A stretch of DNA of 64,000 nt from Luethyella okanaganae (GCF_042660285.1 NZ_JBHSTP010000003.1:1-64000); one strand, 5' to 3'. Positions 24,211 to 33,814 are shown, numbered from the stretch's first letter. Notes: generated from the sequence alone by a model not told the origin. Numbers and translations: made by a program.

Positions 24211-26355
24211 GTGACGTGGAACGTGGAACCCTCCTGGGACGATGAGGCGTTCCCTCCGCCGCCACCCGACGACTGGCTCCCATCGCACGACGACTGGCTC
24301 CCATCGGACTCCGTTCCGATGGCCGGATCTGGGAACCCACCGACCAGACCCGGGAACCCGTTGATTGAGCCTGTCGAAATCGGCGGAACGGCACAGGGCT
24401 TGGCGATCTCAACAGGCTCGATCGCCGAGAGCGCAGGCTCGATCGTCGAAAGTCCGGGCTCGATCGCCGAAGGAGTCGCCCAGGGCCGGCGTGGGGCTGC
24501 AGCGGCCCCGGCGAAGTTCGCCACGGCCGAGCAAGCACTGCACACCGTCTTCGGCTATGACTCGTTCCGGGGCGAGCAGGCCGAGATCATCGCGCAGCTC
24601 GCGGCAGGCGGAGACGCTGTGGTGCTCATGCCGACCGGCGGCGGCAAGAGCCTCTGCTATCAGATTCCCTCCCTGCTGAGGGAGGGGACCGGCGTCGTCG
24701 TCTCGCCGCTCATCGCACTCATGCAAGACCAGGTCGACGCGCTCACCGCGGTCGGGGTGCGGGCGGCCTATCTCAACTCCACCCAAGATGCCGCTGACCG
24801 GGCATCCGTCGAACGCGCCTATCTCGCCGGAGAGCTGGACCTGCTCTACGTCGCGCCCGAGCGTCTCGGCACCGAACAGGCGAAGCAACTTCTCGCACGC
24901 GGCCGGATCGCCTTGTTCGCGATCGACGAGGCCCACTGTGTGTCGCAGTGGGGGCACGACTTCCGTCCGGACTACCTCGCGCTCGGAGAGCTGGCCGAGC
25001 GTTGGCCCGAGGTGCCCCGCGTCGCCCTCACGGCGACGGCGACAGAGGCGACACACAGGGAGATCACTTCGCGCTTGCAGCTCGAGCGCGCGGCGCATTT
25101 CGTGTCGAGCTTCGACCGGCCCAACATCCAGTACCGCATCGTCTCCAAGAACGAGGTGCGCAGTCAGCTGCTCGATTTCATCCGCACCGAGCATGCCGGC
25201 GACGCGGGCATCGTCTATGCGCTCTCGCGCGCGACCACCGAGAAGACGGCGGCGTTCCTGCAGACCAACGGTCTCAACGCTCTGCCATACCACGCGGGCC
25301 TCGACGCGGCCACGCGTGCTCGCACGCAGTCGCGCTTCCTGCGCGAGGAGGGCGTGATCGTCGTCGCCACGATCGCGTTCGGCATGGGCATCGACAAGCC
25401 CGACGTGCGCTTCGTCGCCCATATCGACCTTCCCAAGTCGGTCGAGGGCTACTACCAGGAGACCGGTCGAGCCGGCCGCGACGGGGAGCCGTCGACGGCA
25501 TGGCTCGCCTATGGCCTGCAAGACGTGGTGCAGCAACGACGTATGATCGAGGCCTCCGCCGGCTCGGCGCAGGCGAGTGACTCGGAGAACATCGCCCACC
25601 GTCGGCGCCTGGCGCAGCATCTCGACGCCATGCTCGCGCTGTGCGAGACCGTGCAGTGCCGACGGGTGAACCTGCTCAGCTACTTCGGCCAGGCGAGCAC
25701 CCCGTGCGGCAATTGCGACACCTGTCTCACCCCGCCAGCCGCCTGGGATGGCACGGTTCCCGCTCAGAAACTGCTCTCGACGGTGGTGCGTCTGCTGCGT
25801 GAGCGCGGCCAGCGCTTCGGTGCCGGTCAGATCGTCGATATCCTGCGCGGCAAGGAGACGCCGCGCACTCGACAGCACGGTCACGAGAAGCTCGCGACCT
25901 GGGGTATCGGCGCAGACTTGAGCGACCAGCTATGGCGTGGGGTCGTGCGGCAGCTGCTCGCCCAAGGACTGCTTGCGACGACCGGCGAGTATGGCACCCT
26001 CGCGCTGACGGACGCCTCGACCGAGGTTCTCTCAGGCAGCCGAACGGTGTCGCTGCGCACCGAGCCGGAGCGGCCGGTCGGCCGCTCGGCGCGCTCTGCC
26101 AAGACCTCGGCGGCGCTCGCGGACCTCAGCGAACCGCAGCGGGAGCTCTTCGAGACGCTTCGTGCATGGCGGGCCGAACAGGCGCGAGAGCAGGGCGTGC
26201 CCGCCTACATCGTCTTCGGGGACGCGACCTTGCGAGCGGTCGCTGCAGCCGCGCCGACGACTGTCGGTGAACTCGACGGCATCACGGGTATCGGTGCGAA
26301 GAAGCTCGAGGCCTACGGCGAGCAGCTCATCGCCGTGGTCATGGCGCGCACGTAG
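24211..26355 (+). CDS. recQ: ATP-dependent DNA helicase RecQ with N-terminal extension
   Basis: This 714-residue 3'-5' helicase shows PTGGGKSLCYQIP (Walker A), DEAHCVSQWGHDFRPDY (DEAH box with the RecQ aromatic loop), FGMGIDKPDVRFVAH and QETGRAGRDG (motif VI). The zinc site CRRVNLLSYFGQ...CGNCDTC follows, then an RQC winged helix and a C-terminal HRDC domain (FETLRAWRAEQAREQGVPAY). The helicase core begins near residue 100. The first 100 residues are acidic, Trp/Pro-rich, then contain GSIAES-like repeats encoded by a REP-like sequence. GTG 24211 is the first start in frame; a later start cannot be excluded. The protein acts in recombinational repair. Confidence 0.92.
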   Translation: MTWNVEPSWDDEAFPPPPPDDWLPSHDDWLPSDSVPMAGSGNPPTRPGNPLIEPVEIGGTAQGLAISTGSIAESAGSIVESPGSIAEGVAQGRRGAAAAPAKFATAEQALHTVFGYDSFRGEQAEIIAQLAAGGDAVVLMPTGGGKSLCYQIPSLLREGTGVVVSPLIALMQDQVDALTAVGVRAAYLNSTQDAADRASVERAYLAGELDLLYVAPERLGTEQAKQLLARGRIALFAIDEAHCVSQWGHDFRPDYLALGELAERWPEVPRVALTATATEATHREITSRLQLERAAHFVSSFDRPNIQYRIVSKNEVRSQLLDFIRTEHAGDAGIVYALSRATTEKTAAFLQTNGLNALPYHAGLDAATRARTQSRFLREEGVIVVATIAFGMGIDKPDVRFVAHIDLPKSVEGYYQETGRAGRDGEPSTAWLAYGLQDVVQQRRMIEASAGSAQASDSENIAHRRRLAQHLDAMLALCETVQCRRVNLLSYFGQASTPCGNCDTCLTPPAAWDGTVPAQKLLSTVVRLLRERGQRFGAGQIVDILRGKETPRTRQHGHEKLATWGIGADLSDQLWRGVVRQLLAQGLLATTGEYGTLALTDASTEVLSGSRTVSLRTEPERPVGRSARSAKTSAALADLSEPQRELFETLRAWRAEQAREQGVPAYIVFGDATLRAVAAAAPTTVGELDGITGIGAKKLEAYGEQLIAVVMART
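24362..24478. repeat. REP-like repeated sequence inside the recQ 5' region
   Basis: TTGAGCCTGTCGAAATC-like sequence (from 24363) is followed by inverted and direct variants of AGCCTGTCGAAA / CAGGCTCGATCG at roughly 20-30 base spacing. The element encodes the repeated TGSIAES / GSIVES / GSIAEG segment of the protein. Motifs of the TTGAGCCTGTCGAAA type are common as intergenic repeats in Microbacteriaceae, as I recall. Here it appears to lie within, or to have been taken into, a reading frame. Confidence 0.5.
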
Positions 26356-26595
26356 GCACCGCATTCCCGCAGCGTGCGGTCTCGGCGCGCGGCCTTCCGC
26401 AAACTGTCTCCCTGCTGCTTGTGGCCCCCATCTCCCCCGCAAGGGAGGCCCTCGGGGGCTAAGGAGGCTGATCCCAGCCCCACCGGCCTCCCTTCCGAGC
26501 GAGATCCTCCCGTCCGGTGAGAGATGGGGTCCAATCGGTGCGGGGCGTGGGTCCAATCGGCGCGGGCGCCCCAACGAGGCTGCCTGCCGGGATAT

Positions 26596-27867
26596 CTATC
26601 CGAGCGCGGCCACCTCAGGCACGAGCAAATGTGCGATGTGGTCGTCAAGCAGTGCCGCGATATCGATCGCGTCGCGATCGTAGAGCCACTGGTACTGCAG
26701 GCCGTCCCACAGTGCGATCAGCCAGGTGGCTTCGAACGCCGGGTCGAGGTCGGGGTCGATCGCGCCCTCGGCGGCGGCCCGGGCGAACACGTTCGTGAAG
26801 TAGCCGATGCTCGCGTCGAACCTCCACGTGAAGTAGTCGTGCGCCGGATGCGAGACCGCGGCGCCCTCGCAGGACAGCACGGCGTACAGCTCGACAAGCC
26901 CGGGCTCTTCGCGGGTGTTCCGGCGTGCGCTCTTCGCGATGCCCATGAGTTCGTCGCGGGCCGTCGCGGCGGGTGCGGCCACGCGATCGACCATTGCCGC
27001 GTCACGGTTCAGCAGCACGGCCGTCAGCAACTCGTCCTTGGTGGAGAAGTGGTGCAGCAGGGTGGACTTGCCGATGCCGACCTTCTCGGCGATCTCGCGA
27101 AGGCTGGTCGTGTGGAACCCGCCGCTCGCGAACAACGCGGTGGCATCCGCGACGATGCGCGTACGGCGCTTCCTGCCCGACTCGTATCCGAACACCCGGG
27201 GGAGGATGCTTGTGAGAGGCGTGAGTGGGGGCGCATCCGCCAGCCGGGCCTCGGAGGATCCGGCGATGCCGGAGAGCCGCTCCATGTGCCGTTCGAGCAT
27301 GCCGGAGACGTCGATGCGATCGGGAAGGTAGAGCGAGATCACCTGCAGTCCGTCCCAGGCGGCGAGGATCCGTGTGGCCTCCGCGGCCGGATCGGCCACG
27401 CCGGGGAGTCCTCCTTCGTCCGTCATAGCCCGGAGGAAGGCTTTCTCAGTCAGGTCGCGAATCCGGCGATAGCGCTGCTGGAACCGCGTGTGCGACGGAT
27501 GCTCAGCGCTCGTCGCCTCACCGGCGAGCGTCGCGAAGAGCTCGACGTAGCCGGGGGTGTCGGCGTTGTGGCGGGCGAGGACGGCGAAGCCCGCCAACCC
27601 CCGGTCGTGTTCAGCGTTCCACCGCTCGTTGAACTCCTCGAAACGGTCGACGACGGCGTCGAGGATGGCATCGGCCGAGGGGAAATGCCTGAGAACACCG
27701 GGATGCGAGATGCCGGCGCGCGCGGCGATGTCGCGCAGTGAAACGGCGCGGAAGCCCTCGGCCACGAAGAGCTCCTGTGCGGCGTCGAGGATGGTCTCGC
27801 GCGTGGCCATGCCACGCGCCGTTCGGCCGTCGACGGATGCTGCGACGGCGGTCCGGAAGTCGATCAC
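26596..27867 (-). CDS. Tandem TetR-family regulator (two complete TetR units in one chain)
   Basis: This 423-residue protein contains two TetR repressor units. The first HTH is at about 25-65 (ETILDAAQELFVAEGFRAVS, then LRDIAARAGISHPGVLRHF) and the second at about 235-275 (RTRIVADATALFASGGFHTT, then LREIAEKVGIGKSTLLHHF). Each is followed by its own helical ligand domain (AAWDGLQVISLYLPDRIDV and ALWDGLQYQWLYDRDAIDI are clearly homologous). A usual TetR protein has about 200 residues and acts as a dimer, so this chain may be a covalent dimer. GTG 27867 has GGAGG four bases upstream. It diverges from the MFS transporter/GH3 genes and probably represses them. Confidence 0.9.
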   Translation of the reverse strand: MIDFRTAVAASVDGRTARGMATRETILDAAQELFVAEGFRAVSLRDIAARAGISHPGVLRHFPSADAILDAVVDRFEEFNERWNAEHDRGLAGFAVLARHNADTPGYVELFATLAGEATSAEHPSHTRFQQRYRRIRDLTEKAFLRAMTDEGGLPGVADPAAEATRILAAWDGLQVISLYLPDRIDVSGMLERHMERLSGIAGSSEARLADAPPLTPLTSILPRVFGYESGRKRRTRIVADATALFASGGFHTTSLREIAEKVGIGKSTLLHHFSTKDELLTAVLLNRDAAMVDRVAAPAATARDELMGIAKSARRNTREEPGLVELYAVLSCEGAAVSHPAHDYFTWRFDASIGYFTNVFARAAAEGAIDPDLDPAFEATWLIALWDGLQYQWLYDRDAIDIAALLDDHIAHLLVPEVAALG

Positions 27868-27948
27868 TCTGCCTCCCTTGCAATCCTCACCCACTCGAGA
27901 CTACGTCGATACACGGGTGCGACGATGTCACCCCGGAAAATAAATGTT

Positions 27949-28000
27949 ACCAATCGGTCTGGGTTCGTGTATTCTCTCGGTGAACCAAAGACGGTTCACC
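27949..28000. promoter_or_regulatory. Two palindromes in the TetR/MFS divergent promoter
   Basis: GGTGAACC (27979-27986) and GGTTCACC (27993-28000) are perfect arms around a six-base spacer, 18 bases before the transporter start. Upstream lies ACCAATCGGT (27949-27958), an imperfect TetR-like palindrome. Both sit in the 151-base gap and are good operator candidates for the tandem regulator. Confidence 0.6.
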
Positions 28001-28018
28001 TTCCGTGAAAGGACCCCC

Positions 28019-29314
28019 ATGACAGAGTCGTCGACAACCGAAGGCGAGTCCCTCGGCACCCTGACCGAGACCTCATCCGTGCGCATCCGCGAACCACGCA
28101 GCTACCTTCCGGGGCTCGCAATCGCGAACTTCGGCATCTACATCGCGCTCCTCACCCCCGTGCTGGTCTCGATGGCCTTCAAGGTTCAGCACATCACCGC
28201 ATCGCCAGAGGAGGCGACCGGCTCTCTCGGCCTTGTGCTGGGTGTCGGTGCGCTCTTCGCCCTCGTCGCCAACCCGCTCATCGGGCGGCTCTCCGACCGC
28301 ACCACGTCGCGGTTCGGAATGCGTCGGCCGTGGATCATCGGCGGCTCGTTCGTCGGATTCCTCGCGTTCGTCGTCATCGGCACTGCGACATCCGTCTGGG
28401 TCGTGCTCGTCGCCTGGTGCCTCGTGCAGACCGCGATGAACGGCGTGCTGGCCGCGACCAACGCCACCCTCCCCGATCAGGTTCCGGCCGAGCGCCGGGG
28501 CAAGATCTCCGGCATCATCGGCCTCACGACGCCGCTCGGCATCCTCGGCGGCAACTTTCTGGTGAGCTTCCTCTCCGACGACGTCAGCCGCTTCGTCGTG
28601 CCAGCGGCCATCGGCGTGGCCCTCGCTGTGCTGTTCGCGCTGATCTTGAAGGACCGTGTCCTCGCCCAGAAGCCCGCCTCGCGGATGACCGCCGCGCAGT
28701 TCCTCGGTTCGTTCGTCTTCAACCCCCGCAAGCACCCCGACTTCGGCTGGACCTGGCTCACCAAGTTCCTCGTCATGTTCGGCTACGCCGGGATCGCCAC
28801 CTTCCTGCCGTTCTACCTCATCGAGAAGTTCCGACTCTCCGAGCAGGACGCGATCACCACGATCCTGCTCGCCAACCTTGCGTCAATGGTCGCCATGATG
28901 GTCTCGAGCCCGATCGGCGGAATCCTCTCCGACAAGATCGGCAAGCGTCGCCCGTTCGTCGCGATCGCCGGCGTCGTCATGGTCGTCGGCCTCGTCGCCC
29001 TCGCCGTCGCCCCGAGCGTCCCTCTTGTCATCCTCGCCCAGGCGGTCATCGGCTTCGGTGCCGGTTCGTTCTTCTCGGTCGATCTCGCGCTCGCCACCCA
29101 GGTGCTGCCGAACCCGGACGACACGGCCAAGGATCTCGGCGTGCTCAACATCGCCAACGCCCTGCCACAGTCGATCGCCCCGGCTATCGCGCCCGCCATC
29201 ATCGCCTTCGGCGCCACGACCGCCATCGGCGGCTACACCACCTACTACCTGTTCGGTGCGCTCGTCGCTCTCGCCGGCGCCGTTCTCGTCTACCGCATCA
29301 AGGGAGTGAAGTAG
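28019..29314 (+). CDS. MFS transporter, probable glycoside/oligosaccharide permease
   Basis: This 431-residue protein has 12 predicted membrane segments. The motif between helices 2 and 3 is NPLIGRLSDRTTSRFGMRRP, and SPIGGILSDKIGKRRPF is its counterpart in the second half, as in the MFS group that includes sugar and glycoside carriers. AAGGACC precedes ATG 28019. The stop lies two bases before the GTG of the GH3 enzyme, so the two are cotranscribed; uptake of a beta-glucoside or oligosaccharide for that enzyme is likely. Confidence 0.88.
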   Translation: MTESSTTEGESLGTLTETSSVRIREPRSYLPGLAIANFGIYIALLTPVLVSMAFKVQHITASPEEATGSLGLVLGVGALFALVANPLIGRLSDRTTSRFGMRRPWIIGGSFVGFLAFVVIGTATSVWVVLVAWCLVQTAMNGVLAATNATLPDQVPAERRGKISGIIGLTTPLGILGGNFLVSFLSDDVSRFVVPAAIGVALAVLFALILKDRVLAQKPASRMTAAQFLGSFVFNPRKHPDFGWTWLTKFLVMFGYAGIATFLPFYLIEKFRLSEQDAITTILLANLASMVAMMVSSPIGGILSDKIGKRRPFVAIAGVVMVVGLVALAVAPSVPLVILAQAVIGFGAGSFFSVDLALATQVLPNPDDTAKDLGVLNIANALPQSIAPAIAPAIIAFGATTAIGGYTTYYLFGALVALAGAVLVYRIKGVK

Positions 29315-29316
29315 GC

Positions 29317-31128
29317 GTGTCCGACATCATCGAGACCGCGGATGCACGCGCGTCCGCCCCCGTCGACCCGAGCTATCGCGACGCGTCGCTGCCCGTCTCG
29401 GAGCGCGTCGAGCGCCTTCTCGCACAGATGACGCTCGAGGAGAAGGCCGGTCTGTTCTTCCAGGCGATGATCACGTTCGGCGAGGGGGGTGAGCTCGCCG
29501 GACCCGACCCCGCGTTCGGTCTGCCGGGCACCGATGAATACGTCGTGACCAAGGGCATGACCCACTTCAATGTGCTCGGCGCCGCCGAGACGGGTGAGCA
29601 GATGGCGGGCTGGCACAACAAGCTGCAGGCGCTCGCGGCATCGACCCGGCTCGGCATCCCGGTGACCGTCTCGACCGACCCGCGGCATTCGTTCAGCGAG
29701 AACCCCGGCGCCGCGATGCTGGCCGGCCCGTTCTCGCAGTGGCCGGAGTCGATCGGCCTCGCCGCCATCCGCGATGCGTCGCTCGTCGAGCGCTTCGGCG
29801 ACATCGCCCGCCAGGAGTACACGGCGGTCGGCATCCGGGTGGCGCTGCATCCGCAGATCGATCTCGCGACCGAGCCGCGCTGGTCGCGTCAGGTCGCGAC
29901 CTTCGGCGAAGATCCAGAGCTCACCTCGCAGCTCGGCGCCGCCTACATCCGCGGCTTCCAGGGCGGCGAGCTCGGCCCCGAATCGGTCGCGACCATGACC
30001 AAGCATTTTCCGGGCGGTGGCCCGCAGAAGGACGGCGAGGACCCCCACTTCGCCTACGGTCGCGAGCAGGTGTACCCCGGCGGTGAGTTCGAACTGCACC
30101 TCAAGCCCTTCGAGGCCGCGCTCGAGGCCGGCACCAGCCAGATCATGCCGTACTACGGCATGCCGGTCGGCACCGAGTATGAGGAGGTCGGCTTCGGCTT
30201 CAACAAGAGTGTCATCACGGGGCTGCTGCGTGAGCGGTACGGTTTCGACGGCATCGTCTGCACCGACTGGGGGCTTGTCTCCGACGCCGAGCTCATGGGC
30301 GAGCCGTTCCCGGCGCGCGCCTGGGGCGTCGAGCACCTCAGCCCGCGCGAGCGCATGATCAAGGTCTTGAACGCCGGTGTCGACCAGTTCGGCGGCGAGT
30401 CGAACCCCGAACTGCTCGTCGACATCGTGCGGAGCGGCGAGGTGAGCGAGGAGCGCCTCGACGTCTCGGCACGGAGGCTGCTGCGCGAGAAGTTCGTGCT
30501 CGGCCTGTTCGACCGGCCCTTCGTCGACGTCGAGCGGGCATCCGTCGTCGTCGGCTCGGCCGAGTTCGTCGCTGCAGGCGAAGCCGCGCAGCGTGCTTCG
30601 ATCACGGTGCTGACGAACTCGTCCACCGAGGCCGGCATGCCCGTCCTTCCCCTCGCTCGTGGACTCCGCCTCTATGTCGACGGCATCGCACCAGAGATCG
30701 CGGGGGAGTACGGGACGGTCGTCGAGTCCGAGGCGGAGGCGGATGTCGCGATCCTCCGGATACAGGCTCCCTACGAGCAGCGCGCGACGATGTTCGAGAA
30801 CTTCTTCCATGCGGGGTCGCTCGACTTCGCCGATGAGGTAGTCGAGCACATCCGCTCGGTCGCGGCGGTCGTGCCAACGGTTGTCGACGTGCTTCTCGAT
30901 CGTCCGGCGATCCTCACGCCGATCGTCGGCGAAGTCGGGGCCGTCGTGGCGAACTATGGCGCCAACGCGCGGGCGCTGCTGGACGTGCTGACCGGTGCCG
31001 CTCAGCCGAGGGGGCGGCTCCCGTTCGACCTTCCGTCGAGCATGGTCGCCGTCGAGGCGAATCGTCCCGACGTGCCGTTCGACACGAAGGATCCGCTCTT
31101 CCGTTTCGGCCACGGCCTCACTCTCTGA
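29317..31128 (+). CDS. Glycoside hydrolase family 3 beta-glucosidase-like enzyme
   Basis: This 603-residue intracellular enzyme (no signal peptide) has the GH3 two-domain layout. VSTDPRHSFSENPG and TKHFPGGGPQKDGEDPHF belong to the first barrel, and YGFDGIVCTDWGLVSDAEL gives the nucleophile Asp at D317. NYGANARALLDVLTGAAQPRGRLPFDLP lies in the second domain. GH3 enzymes of this class release glucose or xylose from the non-reducing end. GTG 29317 is used; the long open frame upstream from 28330 is antisense-free shadow of the MFS gene. It forms an operon with the transporter under the tandem TetR. Confidence 0.9.
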   Translation: MSDIIETADARASAPVDPSYRDASLPVSERVERLLAQMTLEEKAGLFFQAMITFGEGGELAGPDPAFGLPGTDEYVVTKGMTHFNVLGAAETGEQMAGWHNKLQALAASTRLGIPVTVSTDPRHSFSENPGAAMLAGPFSQWPESIGLAAIRDASLVERFGDIARQEYTAVGIRVALHPQIDLATEPRWSRQVATFGEDPELTSQLGAAYIRGFQGGELGPESVATMTKHFPGGGPQKDGEDPHFAYGREQVYPGGEFELHLKPFEAALEAGTSQIMPYYGMPVGTEYEEVGFGFNKSVITGLLRERYGFDGIVCTDWGLVSDAELMGEPFPARAWGVEHLSPRERMIKVLNAGVDQFGGESNPELLVDIVRSGEVSEERLDVSARRLLREKFVLGLFDRPFVDVERASVVVGSAEFVAAGEAAQRASITVLTNSSTEAGMPVLPLARGLRLYVDGIAPEIAGEYGTVVESEAEADVAILRIQAPYEQRATMFENFFHAGSLDFADEVVEHIRSVAAVVPTVVDVLLDRPAILTPIVGEVGAVVANYGANARALLDVLTGAAQPRGRLPFDLPSSMVAVEANRPDVPFDTKDPLFRFGHGLTL

Positions 31129-31464
31129 ACTCGTCGGCCGGATAGGGCGAGAGACCTTCGCGAACCGGCAGTAGACGCCCAAATCCGTCAAGGATTCGGG
31201 CGTCTACTGCTGGTTCACCGGTTCCGTCCACGTTCACGTCCACGCGGAAGTCGGTGCCTGCGACGTCGGCGATCACGACCTTCGCGTCTCGGTGGTGTCG
31301 GCGACTCGTTCGGCAGGGGTGAGGTTCACCGAGAATGTGCACGCGGTGAGAAGGAGCGCAGCCCCGGTCACCGCGAACAGGCCAGACGCACGCTCCTTGT
31401 CGATATCGATGCCGGGCTCACGCAATAGACGGCTGCGGCGGTCGACAAGGGGGCGCGGCGGCAT
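31118..31464 (-). pseudogene. Frameshifted small lipoprotein gene (probable)
   Basis: One frame gives a lipoprotein-like signal, GLFAVTGAALLLTAC with lipobox LTAC, then TFSVNLTPAERVADTTETRR and a stop near 31273. Another frame picks up at the same place and continues as DAKVVIADVAGTDFRVDV and onward to 31118. Joining the two at about 31285-31295 makes one continuous secreted lipoprotein of about 110 residues, so a one- or two-base indel is likely. The end of the second frame overlaps the GH3 stop region. The start is unclear. Sequencing error is a possible alternative. Confidence 0.4.
31169..31209. terminator. Long hairpin downstream of the GH3 gene
   Basis: CAGTAGACGCCC (31169-31180) pairs exactly with GGGCGTCTACTG (31198-31209), and the inner ATCC/GGAT pairs too. 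It lies 40 bases after the GH3 stop and within the broken lipoprotein frame. A terminator role is plausible; no T-tract follows. Confidence 0.6.
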
Positions 31465-31666
31465 TCACTCTTGAGTCATGCGCGAATCAACCCCAACCTT
31501 TGTCGCAACTCTCGCGACTCCACAACCTGTATTTGTCGTGACTCTACAGTTTCCTCGGGGTGCCGCGCGCTGGCCTTTGTAGGCCGCCGACGCAGTATTT
31601 CGCGGCTTCCATACCTCGTCCTACCGTTGAGGCAGACCACCCCACGCACGAAGGACGATACCGACG

Positions 31667-33814
31667 ATGGTTGAGACTGGCGCACGTTCCCGCATCACGA
31701 AGGCTGCATTCGCGCCGAAGGGTGCTCCGACCGCGACATCGAAGACAGTCCAGGCCGAAGACATCGACACCGGGCCCGTCAAGCTCGCGGGCGATCCGAC
31801 GGCGCCCACGGTCGACGTCGAGAAGCTCGGGCGCCAGCTGCTCGGAACATGGGCAGATGTGCGCTTGGCGGCGCGCGAGGTCACGGCCAAGCCGGAGATG
31901 CAGCGCATCGAGGGGCTGTCGATGGCGGAGCACCGGGAGCGTGTGCTCGGCCAGCTCAAGCTGCTCGTCGCCAACGGTCAGGTGCACCGTGCTTTTCCGA
32001 AGGGCCTGGGCGGCCTCGACGATCACGGCGGGAACATCGCCGCCTTTGAGGAGCTTGTCACCGCCGACCCCAGCCTGCAGATCAAGTCAGGCGTTCAGTG
32101 GGGCCTCTTCGGCGCAGCCGTTCTGCACCTCGGCACCGAATACCACCACCAGACCTTCCTGCCGGGCATCATGAGTCTTGCCGTGCCAGGAGCCTTCGCC
32201 ATGACGGAAACCGGTCACGGTTCGGATGTCGCGTCGATCGGCACGACAGCCACGTATGACCCGGCCAGGAAACAGTTCGTGATCAACACCCCGTTCCGCG
32301 GCGCATGGAAGGACTACCTCGGCAATGCGGCCCTGCATGGCACGGCGGCGGTGGTGTTCGCGAAGCTCATCACCAACGGAGTCAACCACGGTGTGCATGC
32401 GTTCTACGTTCCGATCCGCAACGCGCGCGGTGGTTTCGTGCGTGGCGTCGGCGGCGAGGACGACGGTCTCAAGGGCGGGCTCAATGGCATCGACAACGGA
32501 CGGCTGCACTTCACCAACGTGCGGATCCCCCGCGAGAATCTGCTGAACCGCTACGGCGACGTCGATGCGGACGGCACGTACACCAGTCCGATCGCGAGCC
32601 CCGGTCGCCGTTTCTTCACCATGCTGGGCACGCTCGTGCAGGGACGTGTCTCGCTCGACGGCGCCGCCACCGCGGCATCCGCTCTGGCACTGAAGATCGC
32701 GATCACCTACGGGAGCCAGCGCCGCCAGTTCACCGCCGCGAGCGACATCGACGAGGAGGTCATCCTCGACTACCAGCGTCACCAGCGTCGCCTGTTGCCA
32801 CGTCTCGCCACCACGTACGCTCAGACCTTCGCACACGACGAGTTCCTCGTGAAGTTCGATGCCGTCTTCGGCGGCAAGGCCGACACCGACGACGACCGCC
32901 AGGACCTCGAGACCCTCGCGGCGGCACTCAAGCCGCTCTCGACCTGGCATGCGCTCGATACCCTTCAGGAGGCGCGGGAGGCGTGCGGCGGCGCCGGCTT
33001 CCTGGCCGAGAACCGTCTCGTCGGACTGCGCCAGGACCTCGACGTCTACGCGACTTTCGAGGGCGACAACAACGTGCTGCTGCAGCTCGTAGCCAAGCGG
33101 CTGCTCACCGATTATTCTCAGAAGTTCGCCACGGCGGATGCCGGCGCACTCGCCCGCTATGTCGTGACCCAGGCAGCCGACCGTGCCTACCACGGCACGG
33201 GTCTGCGCACGCTCGCCCAGACGGTCGCAGACTTCGGGTCGACTGCCCGCTCGGTGAGCGAGCTGCGCGATCCGCGCACGCAACGCGAACTGCTGACCGA
33301 CCGAGTAGAGACGATGATCGCCGGGGTGGCCGCGAAGCTGCGCGACGCCCGCAAGCTGCCAAAACGGACCGCTGCGGATCTCTTCAATTCGCAGCAGAAT
33401 GAACTCATCGAAGCAGCCCGTGCGCATGCCGAGCTGCTGCAGTGGGAGGCATTCACCCGAGGGCTCGACGAGAGCACCGATGCGGGAACCCACCAGGTGC
33501 TCACCTGGCTGCGTGATCTCTTCGGCCTCGGCCTGGTCGAGAAGAACCTCGCCTGGTACCTCGTCAACGGCCGGCTGTCCGCGCAACGTGCCCAGGCGGT
33601 GACGGCCTATATCGACCGCCTCATCGCGCGACTCCGTCCACATGCCCTCGACCTCGTAGACGCGTTCGGCTACCGGCAGGAGCACCTGCGCGCACCGATC
33701 GCGAGCGGCACCGAACTGGATCGTCAGAACGAGGCGCGCGAGTACTACCGCGCCTTGCGGGCATCCGGCACCGCTCCAGTGGACGAGAAGGCACTCACGG
33801 GCGCCAAGAAGTGA
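31667..33814 (+). CDS. Acyl-CoA oxidase / acyl-CoA dehydrogenase family, long form
   Basis: This 715-residue flavoenzyme has the layout of peroxisomal-type acyl-CoA oxidases. An N-terminal helical domain is followed by AFAMTETGHGSDVASIGTTA (flavin-side beta domain), a dehydrogenase C-terminal helical domain (VSLDGAATAASALALKIAIT, YGSQRRQF) and an ACOX C-terminal domain with REACGGAGFLAENRLVGLRQD and TFEGDNNVLLQLVAKRLL. It introduces the trans-2 double bond into acyl-CoA, passing electrons to oxygen in true oxidases. The gene stands alone with no beta-oxidation neighbours. The start lies just after the promoter region; the first 40 residues are poorly conserved in type. Confidence 0.9.
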   Translation: MVETGARSRITKAAFAPKGAPTATSKTVQAEDIDTGPVKLAGDPTAPTVDVEKLGRQLLGTWADVRLAAREVTAKPEMQRIEGLSMAEHRERVLGQLKLLVANGQVHRAFPKGLGGLDDHGGNIAAFEELVTADPSLQIKSGVQWGLFGAAVLHLGTEYHHQTFLPGIMSLAVPGAFAMTETGHGSDVASIGTTATYDPARKQFVINTPFRGAWKDYLGNAALHGTAAVVFAKLITNGVNHGVHAFYVPIRNARGGFVRGVGGEDDGLKGGLNGIDNGRLHFTNVRIPRENLLNRYGDVDADGTYTSPIASPGRRFFTMLGTLVQGRVSLDGAATAASALALKIAITYGSQRRQFTAASDIDEEVILDYQRHQRRLLPRLATTYAQTFAHDEFLVKFDAVFGGKADTDDDRQDLETLAAALKPLSTWHALDTLQEAREACGGAGFLAENRLVGLRQDLDVYATFEGDNNVLLQLVAKRLLTDYSQKFATADAGALARYVVTQAADRAYHGTGLRTLAQTVADFGSTARSVSELRDPRTQRELLTDRVETMIAGVAAKLRDARKLPKRTAADLFNSQQNELIEAARAHAELLQWEAFTRGLDESTDAGTHQVLTWLRDLFGLGLVEKNLAWYLVNGRLSAQRAQAVTAYIDRLIARLRPHALDLVDAFGYRQEHLRAPIASGTELDRQNEAREYYRALRASGTAPVDEKALTGAKK

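Noticed and set aside
28330..31128. Start of the GH3 gene placed at 28330
   Set aside because: The first 329 codons are a shadow of the MFS gene; GH3 similarity begins just after GTG 29317.
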